Origin: Pseudomonadota bacterium
GTDB lineage: Bacteria > Pseudomonadota > Alphaproteobacteria > Rhizobiales > Hyphomicrobiaceae
Length of the DNA: 64,000 nucleotides
Reading direction: 5' to 3'
Assembly (NCBI GenBank): GCA_023410905.1
Contig: JAEYPL010000031.1
Location: forward strand, 1-64,000
The position numbers and the translations under genes were made by a program. Shown piece after piece: positions 35,597-44,620 of this stretch. The notes under the pieces are model-generated. The model was not told the DNA's origin. It made no database searches and was given only the letters and a program-made list of their open reading frames with translations. Every line of letters begins with the position of its first letter. The first letter of the stretch is position 1.

Positions 35597-35967
35597 AGAT
35601 GCCACTTGCGAGCAATCGCGCGTTAGTGGTCGAGGATGAGCCGTTTCTCGCCATGGATGTCGCGGATCTGCTTACCGATGCAGGCTTCGAGGTCGTCGGT
35701 CCAGCTACCTCGGTGGCTGATGCCCTGAACTTTCTGGACGACGTCGGCTGCGACGTCGCGGTCCTCGATATTCATCTCGGCGAGGAGAACTCCGAGCCGG
35801 TGGCGCTTGCGCTGAAATCGCGGGGAACACCGTTCGTCGTCGTGTCTGGAAACTCGCAGAAGCACTTCCCGGCGGGATTTGAAGGCGCACCGTTTCTGTC
35901 CAAGCCCTTCTCGCCATCGATACTCATAGGCCTCCTTCGGAGCATCGTCGGCTCCAACGTGGAGTGA
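35593..35967 (+). CDS. Single-domain response regulator
   Basis: 124 residues, a lone receiver: acidic pair VVEDEP, phospho-acceptor Asp59 in AVLDIHLG, Ser/Thr in VVSGNS, and Lys in FLSKPFSP. There is no output domain. The start overlaps the REC-HWE kinase stop (ATGA). HWE kinases often signal to such single receivers, which act as phosphate shuttles or sinks. Confidence 0.9.
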   Translation: MKMPLASNRALVVEDEPFLAMDVADLLTDAGFEVVGPATSVADALNFLDDVGCDVAVLDIHLGEENSEPVALALKSRGTPFVVVSGNSQKHFPAGFEGAPFLSKPFSPSILIGLLRSIVGSNVE

Positions 35968-36301
35968 AAGCGCCGGGGGCAGGCATGAGCGAAGCAAGTC
36001 GGGAGCTTCTGCCGGCACCCGGACTTGTACCCTGCGGCAAGTCATCGATTGGGACGCTGTCGCGCTCTCCGATGCTCGTATCAACCGTCCGTGGGAGCAG
36101 GCTGGTCTCGCTCGACCTCATTCCCGTAAGGCGCGGTTCATCTGATCAGTGATGGGCTTGGCTAGGTAGGAGAGAGCATGTGCGCGCGCCAGTCGACGCG
36201 AACACCGCGACGGGCAGGCCGGGCGCAAGCTTGAGACTGTCGACTGTTCGGGGTCATTGTCGTCCATTTCCAGACGCACGATCTGGTCAAGCCTGGTAAG
36301 G
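35968..36301. other. Non-coding stretch before the decayed transporter locus
   Basis: About 330 bases with only short, unconvincing frames. It separates the signalling operon from the leftward decayed importer genes. No hairpin or repeat of note is seen. Confidence 0.4.
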
Positions 36302-36999
36302 CTAGATCGTTGTCATTCGCTTCAGGCCAATGAGCCTGTCGCAAACGATCAGCGCTGCGATCGTCGCCATGATCAGCAGAGCTGACGTCGCCGCAACGGT
36401 CGGATCAGGGGACATCTCGAGCTGGTTCATGAGCTGAATGGGCAGCGTCTTCGTGTGCACATCGACCAGAAAGATCGAGATGGGATAGTTGTCGAACGAG
36501 GGATGAAGGCAAACAGTGCGCCGGACATCACGCCGGGAAGAATGTTCGGGACAAGCACACGCCAGAGCGCCCTCGGATATGAGCAGCCCAGCATCCGCGC
36601 GGCATCGACCATCGAAAAATCGAACATCAACAGGCTGGCGAGCACGGTTCGCATGATGAACGGCATCGTCAGCACGATGTGCGCGATAAGGAGCGTCGTG
36701 TAGGCATCGCCGCCGGGAACCATGCGGCGAACCACGGCGATGGTGCAGAGCGTTCCGAGAACCAGGGAAATGAGCGTCGAGATGAAAGCTACCTGCGCTG
36801 ACAGCCATGCCGAAGCGAGCAGCCCATCAGCGTTCCTGATCGAATAGTACCATTTGAGCGAGAAGCCCTGCGGCGGAAACGAGAAGATTGCCGACTCCGT
36901 GAAGGACACGGCCACGACGATGATGATCGGCGCAAAGAGAAACACGAGCACGAGGCCAAGCATGACCCAGCAGAACGCGAATGAGACGCGAGGTATCAT
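36302..36999 (-). pseudogene. Frameshifted POPT-class ABC permease (PotC type)
   Basis: The N-terminal ~175 residues read normally from MIPRVSFAFCWVMLG through FSFPPQGFSLKWYYS and DAARMLGCSYPRALWRVLVPNILPG, then the frame breaks near 36503. The expected continuation (SFDNYPISIFLVDVHTKTLP and so on, to LIGLKRMTTI) is found in another frame ending at 36302. One missing base in the ATC-CCTCG stretch explains it. The gene is otherwise full length (about 230 residues), so the lesion may be recent. Confidence 0.85.
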
Positions 37000-37804
37000 C
37001 CCTTGCGCCCCCTGCGGCTCGCGGGCTCCGCGAAGTAGGTCGACGTGAATACGATCGTGACGGCAACGATCAACATGACGATCGCCATGCTGGCGCCCAG
37101 GTTGAAGTCGCGGATGTTGAGGTACGCGTTGGCCATCACCTGCGACATCGTCATAAAGCGATCACCGATGAGCAGCCCCGGCGTCACATAAGCCGCAACC
37201 GAAATCGAGAACACCAGCGATATGCCGGCGACGACGCCCGGCATGGTCAGTGGGAGCGTAACTCTCCGAAAAGCCGTCACCGGCCCCGCGCCGAGCGAAG
37301 CCGCTGCGTCGGTGAGGCGAGGGTCGAGCTGACGCATGACGGAATAGATCGGCAGGATCATCAAGGGCAGGAAGACATTGATCATGCCGAGGTAGAGTGC
37401 GAACTCGGTGAATACCAGGCGCATCGGCCGATCGATGAATCCGAACGTGAGGAGCAGCCAGTTCAGTATGCCGTCCCTGCGCATCATGATCGCGAGACCG
37501 AATGTCTTCACGATGATGCTGACCGTCAGCGGCAGGAAGATGAGGCGAAGAGAAGTACCTGGAGGCGCGCCGGCGCCCGCGAAAGCGCAAAGGCCGCCGG
37601 GTATCCGATCAGCAAACTACCGATCGTCGTGATCAAGCCGAGCTGCAGGGAGTTCCAAATGATCCCGATGTAGTAGGGATCGCCAAGCACCTTTCGATAG
37701 CCCGCGAGGCTCAGGCCATCCGCGTCGCGGAAGCTGTCCGCCACCAGGATCAGGACGGGGATCGCGAAGGCCACCACCATGAAGACGAGGCCCGGCAGCA
37801 CCAT
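36996..37804 (-). pseudogene. Frameshifted POPT-class ABC permease (PotB type)
   Basis: Two frames must be joined. The 5' part (37804 down to about 37540) reads MVLPGLVFMVVAFAIPVLIL, then SLLIGYPAAFALSRAP. The 3' part continues LIFLPLTVSIIVKTFGLAI through the EAA loop DAAASLGAGPVTAFRRVTLP to 36996. The break lies near 37540 (one missing base in the CTTCGCCTC run). An N-terminal cytoplasmic stretch upstream of 37804 is also out of frame. It overlaps the PotC-type pseudogene by ATGA, the remains of an intact operon. Confidence 0.85.
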
Positions 37805-37900
37805 GACGGCCGGCGCATCGAAACTGAAGGAGCGACGCCGCGTCGCGACTGTAGTCGGTGGACGGCGCCCGCTCCTGTGCAGCCTCGGTGCTTACGACGT

Positions 37901-38125
37901 TCACCTCGCCGAGACCTCCCGTTCGAAACGTTCGATCATGGCATTGCGATTGTCGACGAAGTACTCCCAATCCAGCGAGACGAGATCGGGGAACGTGAGA
38001 TCCGCCGGAAGCACCGTCTTGCTGTTCGTGGGCTTCGAGAAGAACGTCTTGGCGATGTAGGCCTGAATGTCGGGGCTGAGCATCTCGTTGAGGAACTGGA
38101 TGCCGATGTCCTGGTTCGGTCCGCC
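37901..38125 (-). pseudogene. 3' fragment of a POPT-class periplasmic binding protein gene (PotD type)
   Basis: About 75 codons remain: GGPNQDIGIQFLNEMLSPD, then AYIAKTFFSKPTNSKTVLP and the end ERFEREVSAR. This is the C-terminal end of a PotD-like polyamine/opine-class binding protein, where the last helices pack against the ligand. The gene is cut off on its 5' side where transposase sequence begins at about 38158. It would have been the first gene of the decayed importer operon. Confidence 0.75.
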
Positions 38126-38160
38126 TGCCGAAGCCGAACACGTCGAACGCCGCAGCCTTT

Positions 38161-38606
38161 GGCCGCTTCGACAAAGCGGATTTTGTCTACGTTACTGCTG
38201 AGGACATCTACATCTGCCCGGCCGGCGAGCGGTTGACCTACCGAATGACGAGCGAGCACGACGGCAAGATGGTTCGCTTGTATTGGACGTCAGTCTGTGA
38301 GGCCTGCCCGATCAAGAACAGGTGCACAACCGGGAAAGAGCGTCGCGTCCGCCGCTGGGTGCACGAGGTTATCCTCGAGCGTGTCCAGAAGTGGCTCGAC
38401 GATGATCCCTCGAAGATCCCGCTACGGGCAAAACAGTCGAGCACCCATTCTGCACGATCAAAGCTTGGATGGGCGCGACGCACTTCAAGACGAGAACGAT
38501 GCCGCGCGTTGCCGCCGAGATGGCACTTCACGTTCTCGCCTTCAATATGATGCGCGTTTTGACGATTATCGGTGTGCCCCGTCCGATGGAGGCGATGCGT
38601 GTGTGA
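38161..38606 (+). mobile_element. IS1182-type transposase remnant (3' part, frameshifted)
   Basis: In-frame from 38161: DKADFVYVTAEDIYICPAGERL, then the zinc-ribbon-like CEACPIKNRCTTGKERR and WVHEVILERVQ. The frame breaks near 38435, and the expected end (HPFCTIKAWMGATHF, then RVAAEMALHVLAFNMMRV) continues in another frame to the TGA at 38604-38606. These are hallmarks of the C-terminal half of DDE transposases in the IS1182/IS5-like group. The 5' half and terminal inverted repeats are not visible. It abuts the truncated binding-protein gene, so its insertion probably broke the importer operon. Confidence 0.8.
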
Positions 38607-38762
38607 CGGGAGCCATCTCCCCCTTTGGCTGCCTCGTGGGAACATCGCAGATCGCCATGTAATCGGTTAGCGCGACCTCCTGGCGCGAAATAGCCGGAAA
38701 GCGATCCTCGTCTCATTCGCCGCGCTCATCCAGTCCGCGGCGCCCCCCCACAACCCCGGTTG

Positions 38763-39316
38763 TCACACAGCCTCCAGAGTAAGGCGACATGCCGGCCCGC
38801 CGGTTGAGCGACGATCATCGCCCGCAAGCAGGTTAAACGGATCCAGCGGGTAAGCTGTCTCAGCACGTTGACAAAGCAACAAAAACTTCAACATCACGAA
38901 GACGGACCATCCGGTAGCCTTCACCAACCGCGTGACCGTGGGCATGACAAGACCGATCTCGAAGCAGTCGCCATTTACAAAGCGGGCAGCCCCCATCGCG
39001 CGCTCGACGTTCACCATCAGAAGCGCCTCGACGATCTTCGGCATCCCCTGACCGGAAACCTCGCCAGCTCGATAAGCTCCCGGCCGAAATGTGCTGTCGC
39101 CGATTACGTGTTTGGCACACAGATCAAGTAAATCGAAGGTTCCGTCGTAATAACGGCCGCATCCAGGACGTGCCGAGTGACCAGGCGATCCGTGAACGCA
39201 GCGACGACGTTTAGTTCGTCGTCGTGGCTCAGAAGGAAGCGGCCGATAAACTCGGACTTGACGAGCGCAAGGTCGTCGCCCCACGACACATGGGGATCGC
39301 GGCCTGCAAGCAGCAT
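38763..39316 (-). pseudogene. Frameshifted remnant of an unidentified gene
   Basis: Two leftward frames join into one plausible protein: 39316 to about 39140 (LAGRDPHVSWGDDLALVKSE, then FLLSHDDELNVVAAFTDRL) and about 39150 to 38763 (YYDGTFDLLDLCAKHVIGD, through VFVMLKFLLLCQRAETAYPL). The break is near 39145. Codon use and amino-acid pattern look genuine, but I do not recognise the family; the helical, Leu-rich end vaguely recalls the tail of large NTPases. Both ends seem truncated. Confidence 0.45.
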
Positions 39317-39612
39317 CGGCGGACTCTGACGTTTACAGGGCTCGGAACTGTGGAGGAGCTGCTCTCTCCTAATCTCTCGGGTCCGCTAGAAGCGTTGCTG
39401 AGCACCATCGAGCCGGGCGCTGATAGCGGCGACTACAGCCATGATGGGAGTCGGGGCTTGTCCTCTCGGGCACGCTCGATCTATGGGTCGCCGACAAATT
39501 CTTCAGGCTGGAGGAGGGCGACAGCGTTTCGTTCAAAAGCACGGATGTGCATCGCTGCGCCAATCCCTGCGATGTCCCGACCAAATGGATCATCACGCCT
39601 CCGCACTATTAG
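39308..39612 (+). pseudogene. C-terminal cupin part of an XRE-cupin regulator, frameshifted
   Basis: The 5' portion reads LTFTGLGTVEELLSPNLSGP and LLSTIEPGADSGDYSHDG. The frame then breaks near 39450 and resumes as GLVLSGTLDLWVADKFFRLE, SVSFKSTDVHRCANP and ITPPHY, ending at the TAG at 39610-39612. This is the effector-binding cupin domain of XRE-family regulators that often sit next to polyamine or amino-acid import genes. The HTH half is missing. It may have been the regulator of the decayed importer. Confidence 0.75.
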
Positions 39613-39753
39613 GACTGCGCGTGCCCCGCACGGGATCTCGCGCGCACGCAACACTCTCGCCGGCCGTGGTGATCCTGCACTAGAAATCCAGTGTCATTCG
39701 TTAGAGTGCTCTGAAATTCTAGGCTGTGGCTGCCTCTGAGCATCGAAGCGTGC

Positions 39754-40809
39754 CTAAATTGCCCCCGCCTCGACAACATCTTCAAACATCGCATCAAGAT
39801 TGGTCAGGGACATCGTCTTAGTGGGGCCGATAATGACCAGCGCAGACCCGCTACTTGCACCATTGCCCTGCTCTGATACCCAGTTTTCCCGTTGTCCTAC
39901 CCGATGAAAGATCGTGCGCGTGCCGGTTTGGTCAGACTGACGGAACACGCCTTTAGCGCGAAGCACATCGGCCGGTATTTTGCGCAGGCTGTCCCGAAGT
40001 CGATTGGCATCGACGGGGCCCGACCAGGATCGGCTCCAGGTTGAAAGGCCGATCTCGTGGGCTGCCGTGCAAGCAATCTCAGGATCGCGCATTGATTTCA
40101 CGCCAAGCACGAGATCGGGCGGCACATCCGCATTCGATGTCTCGACACGTGGAGCCGACGTTATTGCCTCGAGGAGGCCGTGCATGTTCACTCGGCTCGC
40201 TGGAGCGACAAGATCGCACTTGTTGAGCAGCAGGAGATCCGCTGCCTTGATCTGTTGCTCGACGGTTGCGCGAGTGAGCGCATCTGCCAGACGGCTTTCG
40301 ATGCCGTCTGCGTCGACTATCGTGATGACTCCGTCGAAGCGCACGCTTGGATTGGAAAGTGCGACCAGCAGGATGCCGCGCGGGTCGGCGGCACCGCTTG
40401 CCTCAAGTACGATGCAATCGGGCATCTCATCGCGTTGGGCGATTTGAACCAGTGTGCGTGTGAGATCGCCGGCGACAGTGCAGCAAGCGCATCCGTTGGT
40501 CAGCTCTATCGTATCGGAAGACACGCCTTTGATGAGTTCTGCATCGATATTGATGGCGCCGAAATCGTTCACGATGACCGCGATCTTTCTCCCATGTGGC
40601 TGCGTAAGGAGACGATTCACCAGCGTGGTCTTCCCGGCGCCGAGAAAGCCACTGATCACCGTTAGCGGCAGAGAACCTTTCGCAGCCCGCAACGTTGGAG
40701 GAATAAACTGAGCGGCCTGCATCAGGCCAGTGAGCATGGAAAGCGTCGAGAAATTATCTGCTACCGTCCGCGTTTGCTGCAAGGGATCATCCCCGCTCGA
40801 ATCCGTCAT
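39754..40809 (-). CDS. COG0523 (CobW-like) G3E GTPase, first copy, paired with amidohydrolase
   Basis: 351 residues. Walker A GFLGAGKTT (about residues 54-62), switch-region metal motif GCACC (CxCC) about residue 107-111, Walker B-like VLEASGAADP, and NKCD for guanine specificity. A CobW C-terminal domain follows, with LRAKGVFR. The ~45-residue N-terminal extension, with MLTGLMQAAQF, is shared with the second copy at 55450. COG0523 proteins deliver metal ions, commonly zinc or cobalt, to client enzymes. It starts in an ATGA overlap with the upstream amidohydrolase, a likely client. Confidence 0.9.
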   Translation of the reverse strand: MTDSSGDDPLQQTRTVADNFSTLSMLTGLMQAAQFIPPTLRAAKGSLPLTVISGFLGAGKTTLVNRLLTQPHGRKIAVIVNDFGAINIDAELIKGVSSDTIELTNGCACCTVAGDLTRTLVQIAQRDEMPDCIVLEASGAADPRGILLVALSNPSVRFDGVITIVDADGIESRLADALTRATVEQQIKAADLLLLNKCDLVAPASRVNMHGLLEAITSAPRVETSNADVPPDLVLGVKSMRDPEIACTAAHEIGLSTWSRSWSGPVDANRLRDSLRKIPADVLRAKGVFRQSDQTGTRTIFHRVGQRENWVSEQGNGASSGSALVIIGPTKTMSLTNLDAMFEDVVEAGAI

Positions 40810-42470
40810 GCCTTCTGCACCTTGCCTGCGAGAACGGTGCCCCAGATGCCGATGTCCTTGATCGCCATCGGATCCACATCGTAGGGGCTGTCTTCGAGGA
40901 TGGCAAAGTCGGCGAACTTGCCAGGCTCCAAGCTGCCAACCTTATTCTCGAGGCCGAGCACGTACGCAGCATCGATCGTAATTGCGCGCATCGCACGATC
41001 CACGCTGATCCGTTCGCCTGGAGCGACCACTGTCTTGCCGTCAAGTGCAACGCGATTAACAGCGATCCAGGCCGCCGTGAGTGGATGGAGCGGGACCACG
41101 ACGAGAGAATAGTCCGAGTGGATCGTGAAGGTCACGCCCGCTCGCTCGAGCGAACCGAGCCGCGCGACCGCTTCAGACCGATCGGGTCCATAGCCTTCGT
41201 TTGCGTGGATCTGGCTACGATAGTGGGTGAAGTAGTTGTTGACGCTGGCAAGCCCTCCGAGCGCCTTGAGGCGACGCGCCTGTTCCGGCGTGCTGATGCA
41301 GTAGTGCTCGAGGGTGAAGCGATGGTCGAACTTTGGTCTTATCGCTTGAAGCTTAGCGAGCGCATTGAGCGACGCGTCGATGGCTTCATCACCATTTGCA
41401 TGGCAATGGATCGGAATTCCGGCTTCCCAGAAAGGGAGCATCCGTTCGTGAAATTCGTCCCAGGGAACGTCGTTGCGCAGGCCATTGCTACCGTCGAGAT
41501 AGCCCGGATAGTTCAGGCGCAGCGACATCGCCGGAAATGATCCATCGGAAAAGAACTTCACGCCATGGAAGAAGAGCTTATCGGAATTACGCTTCTCCAT
41601 GATTGACAGCATGAAATCGGCGCGCTTGCTCCCATGTGTGCGATGTAGCGCGTTTTCCTGCGGCACCAGCCCCATCCGTAAAGGAAACGCTGGATCGTTG
41701 ACGACGGCATTATAGAGCTGCCACTCAAGCTCGAAATCGTTTGCTCCGAAGACCAGCTCAGCGGTTGTTGTCATGCCAGCCTTGTGGGCAACAGCGCCCA
41801 TGCGCCTGATGCCATCAGCGCCACCGCGTTTCGCGATCTCCGCCCGGATTCCTCCGAGAGCAATCACCTTCGCCTCGATCTCCACAAACTGGCCGTTGAG
41901 GCGGCCGTCATCGTAACGCAGCACGCCATGAACGTTTGAGTTCTCGGGAATGTTCGCACTCTTGATCGCAGCCGAATTGAGGTAGACGAAGTGCGGTGCA
42001 TACGAGATCGCCCAGATCGGCCTGTCGCCAAGCAAGGCATCGAGTTCGTCACGATGGAGATGTGAGCCCTGAATTGCAGGGTCCAACCCCCAACAGATGA
42101 TAGGCTCTTGCGGATTGCGCAACGACTCATGGATCGAGCGCAGTTTCGCCTTGACCGCATCCATGTTTGGCAGGCCATTGTAATGCGTGCCATCCGGCGC
42201 CGGGGAGTCGATCGGCCCGATATAGTGCAGGGCCATGTAGCCAGAGCTCATCAGGAAGTGTGTATGCGGGTCTATAAGTCCCGGCATGATGACCTTTGAC
42301 TTGAAGGTGTCATCGATCACATGCGGATAACGCGAGAGCCAAGGCTGCATGCTCTCGATCGTGCCGGTGGAAAGCACACGACCATCTCTGACCGCCACGG
42401 CTTCCGCGAACGGGCGCCCGGCGTCCATCGTGATGACTTTCCGCGCCGGATAGACGACGATCTCGCTCAT
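40806..42470 (-). CDS. YtcJ-type metal-dependent amidohydrolase, first copy
   Basis: 554 residues from the ATG at 42468-42470, preceded by GGAGGAG; an earlier in-frame start would add six residues. Amidohydrolase landmarks: GLIDPHTHF (HxH metal site), HCHANGDEAID, FTLEHYCIST, and HSDYSLVVVPLHPLTA. This COG1574 group includes N-substituted formamide deformylase and other C-N hydrolases. It is similar along its whole length to the protein at 53772. Both are followed directly by a COG0523 GTPase. Cytoplasmic, as no signal peptide is seen. Substrate unknown. Confidence 0.9.
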   Translation of the reverse strand: MSEIVVYPARKVITMDAGRPFAEAVAVRDGRVLSTGTIESMQPWLSRYPHVIDDTFKSKVIMPGLIDPHTHFLMSSGYMALHYIGPIDSPAPDGTHYNGLPNMDAVKAKLRSIHESLRNPQEPIICWGLDPAIQGSHLHRDELDALLGDRPIWAISYAPHFVYLNSAAIKSANIPENSNVHGVLRYDDGRLNGQFVEIEAKVIALGGIRAEIAKRGGADGIRRMGAVAHKAGMTTTAELVFGANDFELEWQLYNAVVNDPAFPLRMGLVPQENALHRTHGSKRADFMLSIMEKRNSDKLFFHGVKFFSDGSFPAMSLRLNYPGYLDGSNGLRNDVPWDEFHERMLPFWEAGIPIHCHANGDEAIDASLNALAKLQAIRPKFDHRFTLEHYCISTPEQARRLKALGGLASVNNYFTHYRSQIHANEGYGPDRSEAVARLGSLERAGVTFTIHSDYSLVVVPLHPLTAAWIAVNRVALDGKTVVAPGERISVDRAMRAITIDAAYVLGLENKVGSLEPGKFADFAILEDSPYDVDPMAIKDIGIWGTVLAGKVQKA

Positions 42471-42790
42471 GATGGGCTCCTCCAGCAAGCCGGTCCAAGC
42501 GTTGAGACTAAGCTTGGCTCAGCGGCGTGCGTTATTATCCACACGACACATGTTTTGTAGTTTTCCGCATTTGTCGTCAGGAGGGGCCGCCTCAAGCAAG
42601 CCTGCTGTTTCGGTGCTGCTTCACGCTCTGGCAACGCCCCACGGCGGCGGAAAACTGATGAGTGCTTGCAGGTGCGCGACAGTCACGACGTAAGATCGCG
42701 ACGCGGGCTGTGCTCCCTATTGCAAGCCCCGCACCCTGCGTGAAATGTCACCGATCGTGACAAGCAAGCCCGAGGCAGTGGGGGAAGCAT
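42471..42790. other. Divergent promoter region between amidohydrolase and CocE-type hydrolase
   Basis: About 320 bases without a credible gene. It contains an inverted repeat GTCAC-N5-GTGAC at 42747-42761, 30 bases before the hydrolase start, which could be an operator. No clear sigma-70 boxes are recognised. Confidence 0.4.
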
Positions 42791-44620
42791 ATGCCAGATA
42801 ATGACGATCGCGGCCAAGCTTGGCGCGTGCCGCCGAGCCGCTATCTTGCGACACGCCCCACCACCTACAGCATCCCGAAGCCCATTTCCTGTTATGTGAC
42901 GATGCCGGACGGCTGCCGTCTTGCCGCGGATATCTATATCCCGCAGGGCGCGGACGCAGATGTGCGACAATGGCCCACCATTCTCATCTGCACGCCCTAC
43001 TATCGACGCTTCCAGGTGAAAGCCGGCGCCAGTACGGAGCCCTGCCCGAACACCTTTCGCTATCGCGATATGTTTGTGCCGCGCGGTTATGCGATGGTCG
43101 TGGTCGATATCCGCGGGAGTGGCGCCAGTTTTGGTACGCGCGACAGTTTCCGTTCACCTCGCGAGCGTGAGGATTGTCGCGCAATTGCGGATTGGATCGT
43201 CGCTCAGTCGTGGTCCGATGGCCGGATCGGCGCGACGGGGATTTCCTATCTGGGCGCCGCGAGTGATTTTCTTGCGAGCACCGGCCATCCGGCCGTCAAA
43301 GCGATCGCGCCGCTCTTCGCCGTCTGGGACACCTATCCCGACAACTACTATCCAGGTGGCGTGCTGCTCAAGGAGTTGGCGAGGGTCTACGACGGTATGA
43401 TGGTCGCTCTTGACCACGACCGGCGCGACTTTCTCAAGAACTACGGCTATTACGCAGATCCTAATCTTGAAGGTCCGCATCCCGTCGATGAAGATGAAGA
43501 CGGCAGCTTGTGTCGGGCTGCAGTGCGCGAACACGTTGCAAATTTCCGAATGCCGGACTTCATCACCGAGTTCAAGTTCAGGGACGATGCACTCCCTTAT
43601 GACAAGAGCTTCACGTCAGCCAAGTTCGGACCGTACAATTACGCTAGCGGCATTCGCGAGGACGTCGCTGTTTATACGGTCTCGGGTTGGACAGACGGCG
43701 CGGGCTACGCGAATGGTACGATCAGCCGCTTTTTGACGCTTCCGAATCCTAACAAGTATCTTCTGCTTGGACCATGGGATCACGGAGCACGCGTCAATAC
43801 TTCCCCCTGGCGCGACGGCGTCTCTCCCCAATTCACTGTTCTTGCCGAGATCCTGCGCTTTTTCGATGAGCATCTCGCCGGAATGCACACCGGCCTCAAA
43901 AGCGAGTCGCGGGTCCACTACTTCACCTTTCATGAGGAAGCGTGGCGCGAAAGCGCAAACTGGCCACCGACCCGTGAAGCTAAACGCCTCTATCTCACCG
44001 CCGGACACGAACTGACCGAGGCGCAAGGTTTGGCGGGCTCAGACAGCTATCAGGTCGACTTCGGTTCGGGGACAGGCAACGAGACGCGATATGAACGCAT
44101 CGCCGGTCTCGATATCACGCGCTACTACACGGATTGGCAGGGACGCGGAGATCGAATGTTGTCCTATGTCTCGATGCCCCTAGATCAATCTCTCGAGATT
44201 TCGGGCCATGCCTTGGCATCGCTGTGGGTTTCGTCAAGTGAGCCGGATGCGGCGCTGTTCGTCTACCTGACGGAGATCGAGGAGGACGGCACGGCACGTT
44301 ACATAACGGAAGGACTACTGCGCGCCTTGCATCGCAAGGAGAGCCCGTGTCCGCCGAACTACAAGACCAGTTGGCCTTATCGCACCTTCTCGCGGGCGGA
44401 TGCCGCGCCTATGCCGATCGGCAAGCCCGAGGTGCTCCGCTTTCCGCTGCTGCCAGTTTCCTGGACCCTCCAGAAAGGAAGCCGCCTGCGGGTTTCCATT
44501 GCTGGGGCAGATGCCGATCACTGCGGTCAGATCCCCCATGGCCGACCGCCCCTGCTGACGGTGCACTGGGGCGGCGACTTAGGCTCTTACATAGAGCTGC
44601 CAGCAAAGGCTCTCGGCTAA
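42791..44620 (+). CDS. CocE/NonD-family alpha/beta hydrolase
   Basis: 609 residues; GGGGAAG precedes the ATG. The X-Pro dipeptidyl-peptidase-type catalytic domain has TMPDGCRLAADIYIP, VVVDIRGSGAS, the nucleophile elbow GISYLGA (Ser), the acid region SGWTDGAGY and the His in GPWDHGA. The C-terminal jelly-roll domain follows, with SWTLQKGSRLRVSIAGAD. The family cleaves ester or amide bonds, such as cocaine esterase and glutaryl-acylase. No signal peptide. It converges with the AraC-type regulator, their 3' ends overlapping by a few bases, in the middle of the catabolic island. Confidence 0.9.
   Translation: MPDNDDRGQAWRVPPSRYLATRPTTYSIPKPISCYVTMPDGCRLAADIYIPQGADADVRQWPTILICTPYYRRFQVKAGASTEPCPNTFRYRDMFVPRGYAMVVVDIRGSGASFGTRDSFRSPREREDCRAIADWIVAQSWSDGRIGATGISYLGAASDFLASTGHPAVKAIAPLFAVWDTYPDNYYPGGVLLKELARVYDGMMVALDHDRRDFLKNYGYYADPNLEGPHPVDEDEDGSLCRAAVREHVANFRMPDFITEFKFRDDALPYDKSFTSAKFGPYNYASGIREDVAVYTVSGWTDGAGYANGTISRFLTLPNPNKYLLLGPWDHGARVNTSPWRDGVSPQFTVLAEILRFFDEHLAGMHTGLKSESRVHYFTFHEEAWRESANWPPTREAKRLYLTAGHELTEAQGLAGSDSYQVDFGSGTGNETRYERIAGLDITRYYTDWQGRGDRMLSYVSMPLDQSLEISGHALASLWVSSSEPDAALFVYLTEIEEDGTARYITEGLLRALHRKESPCPPNYKTSWPYRTFSRADAAPMPIGKPEVLRFPLLPVSWTLQKGSRLRVSIAGADADHCGQIPHGRPPLLTVHWGGDLGSYIELPAKALG

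Noticed and set aside
42747..42761. Inverted repeat GTCAC-N5-GTGAC as a definite operator
   Set aside because: Only five bases per arm, which can occur by chance; kept as a note in the intergenic entry.
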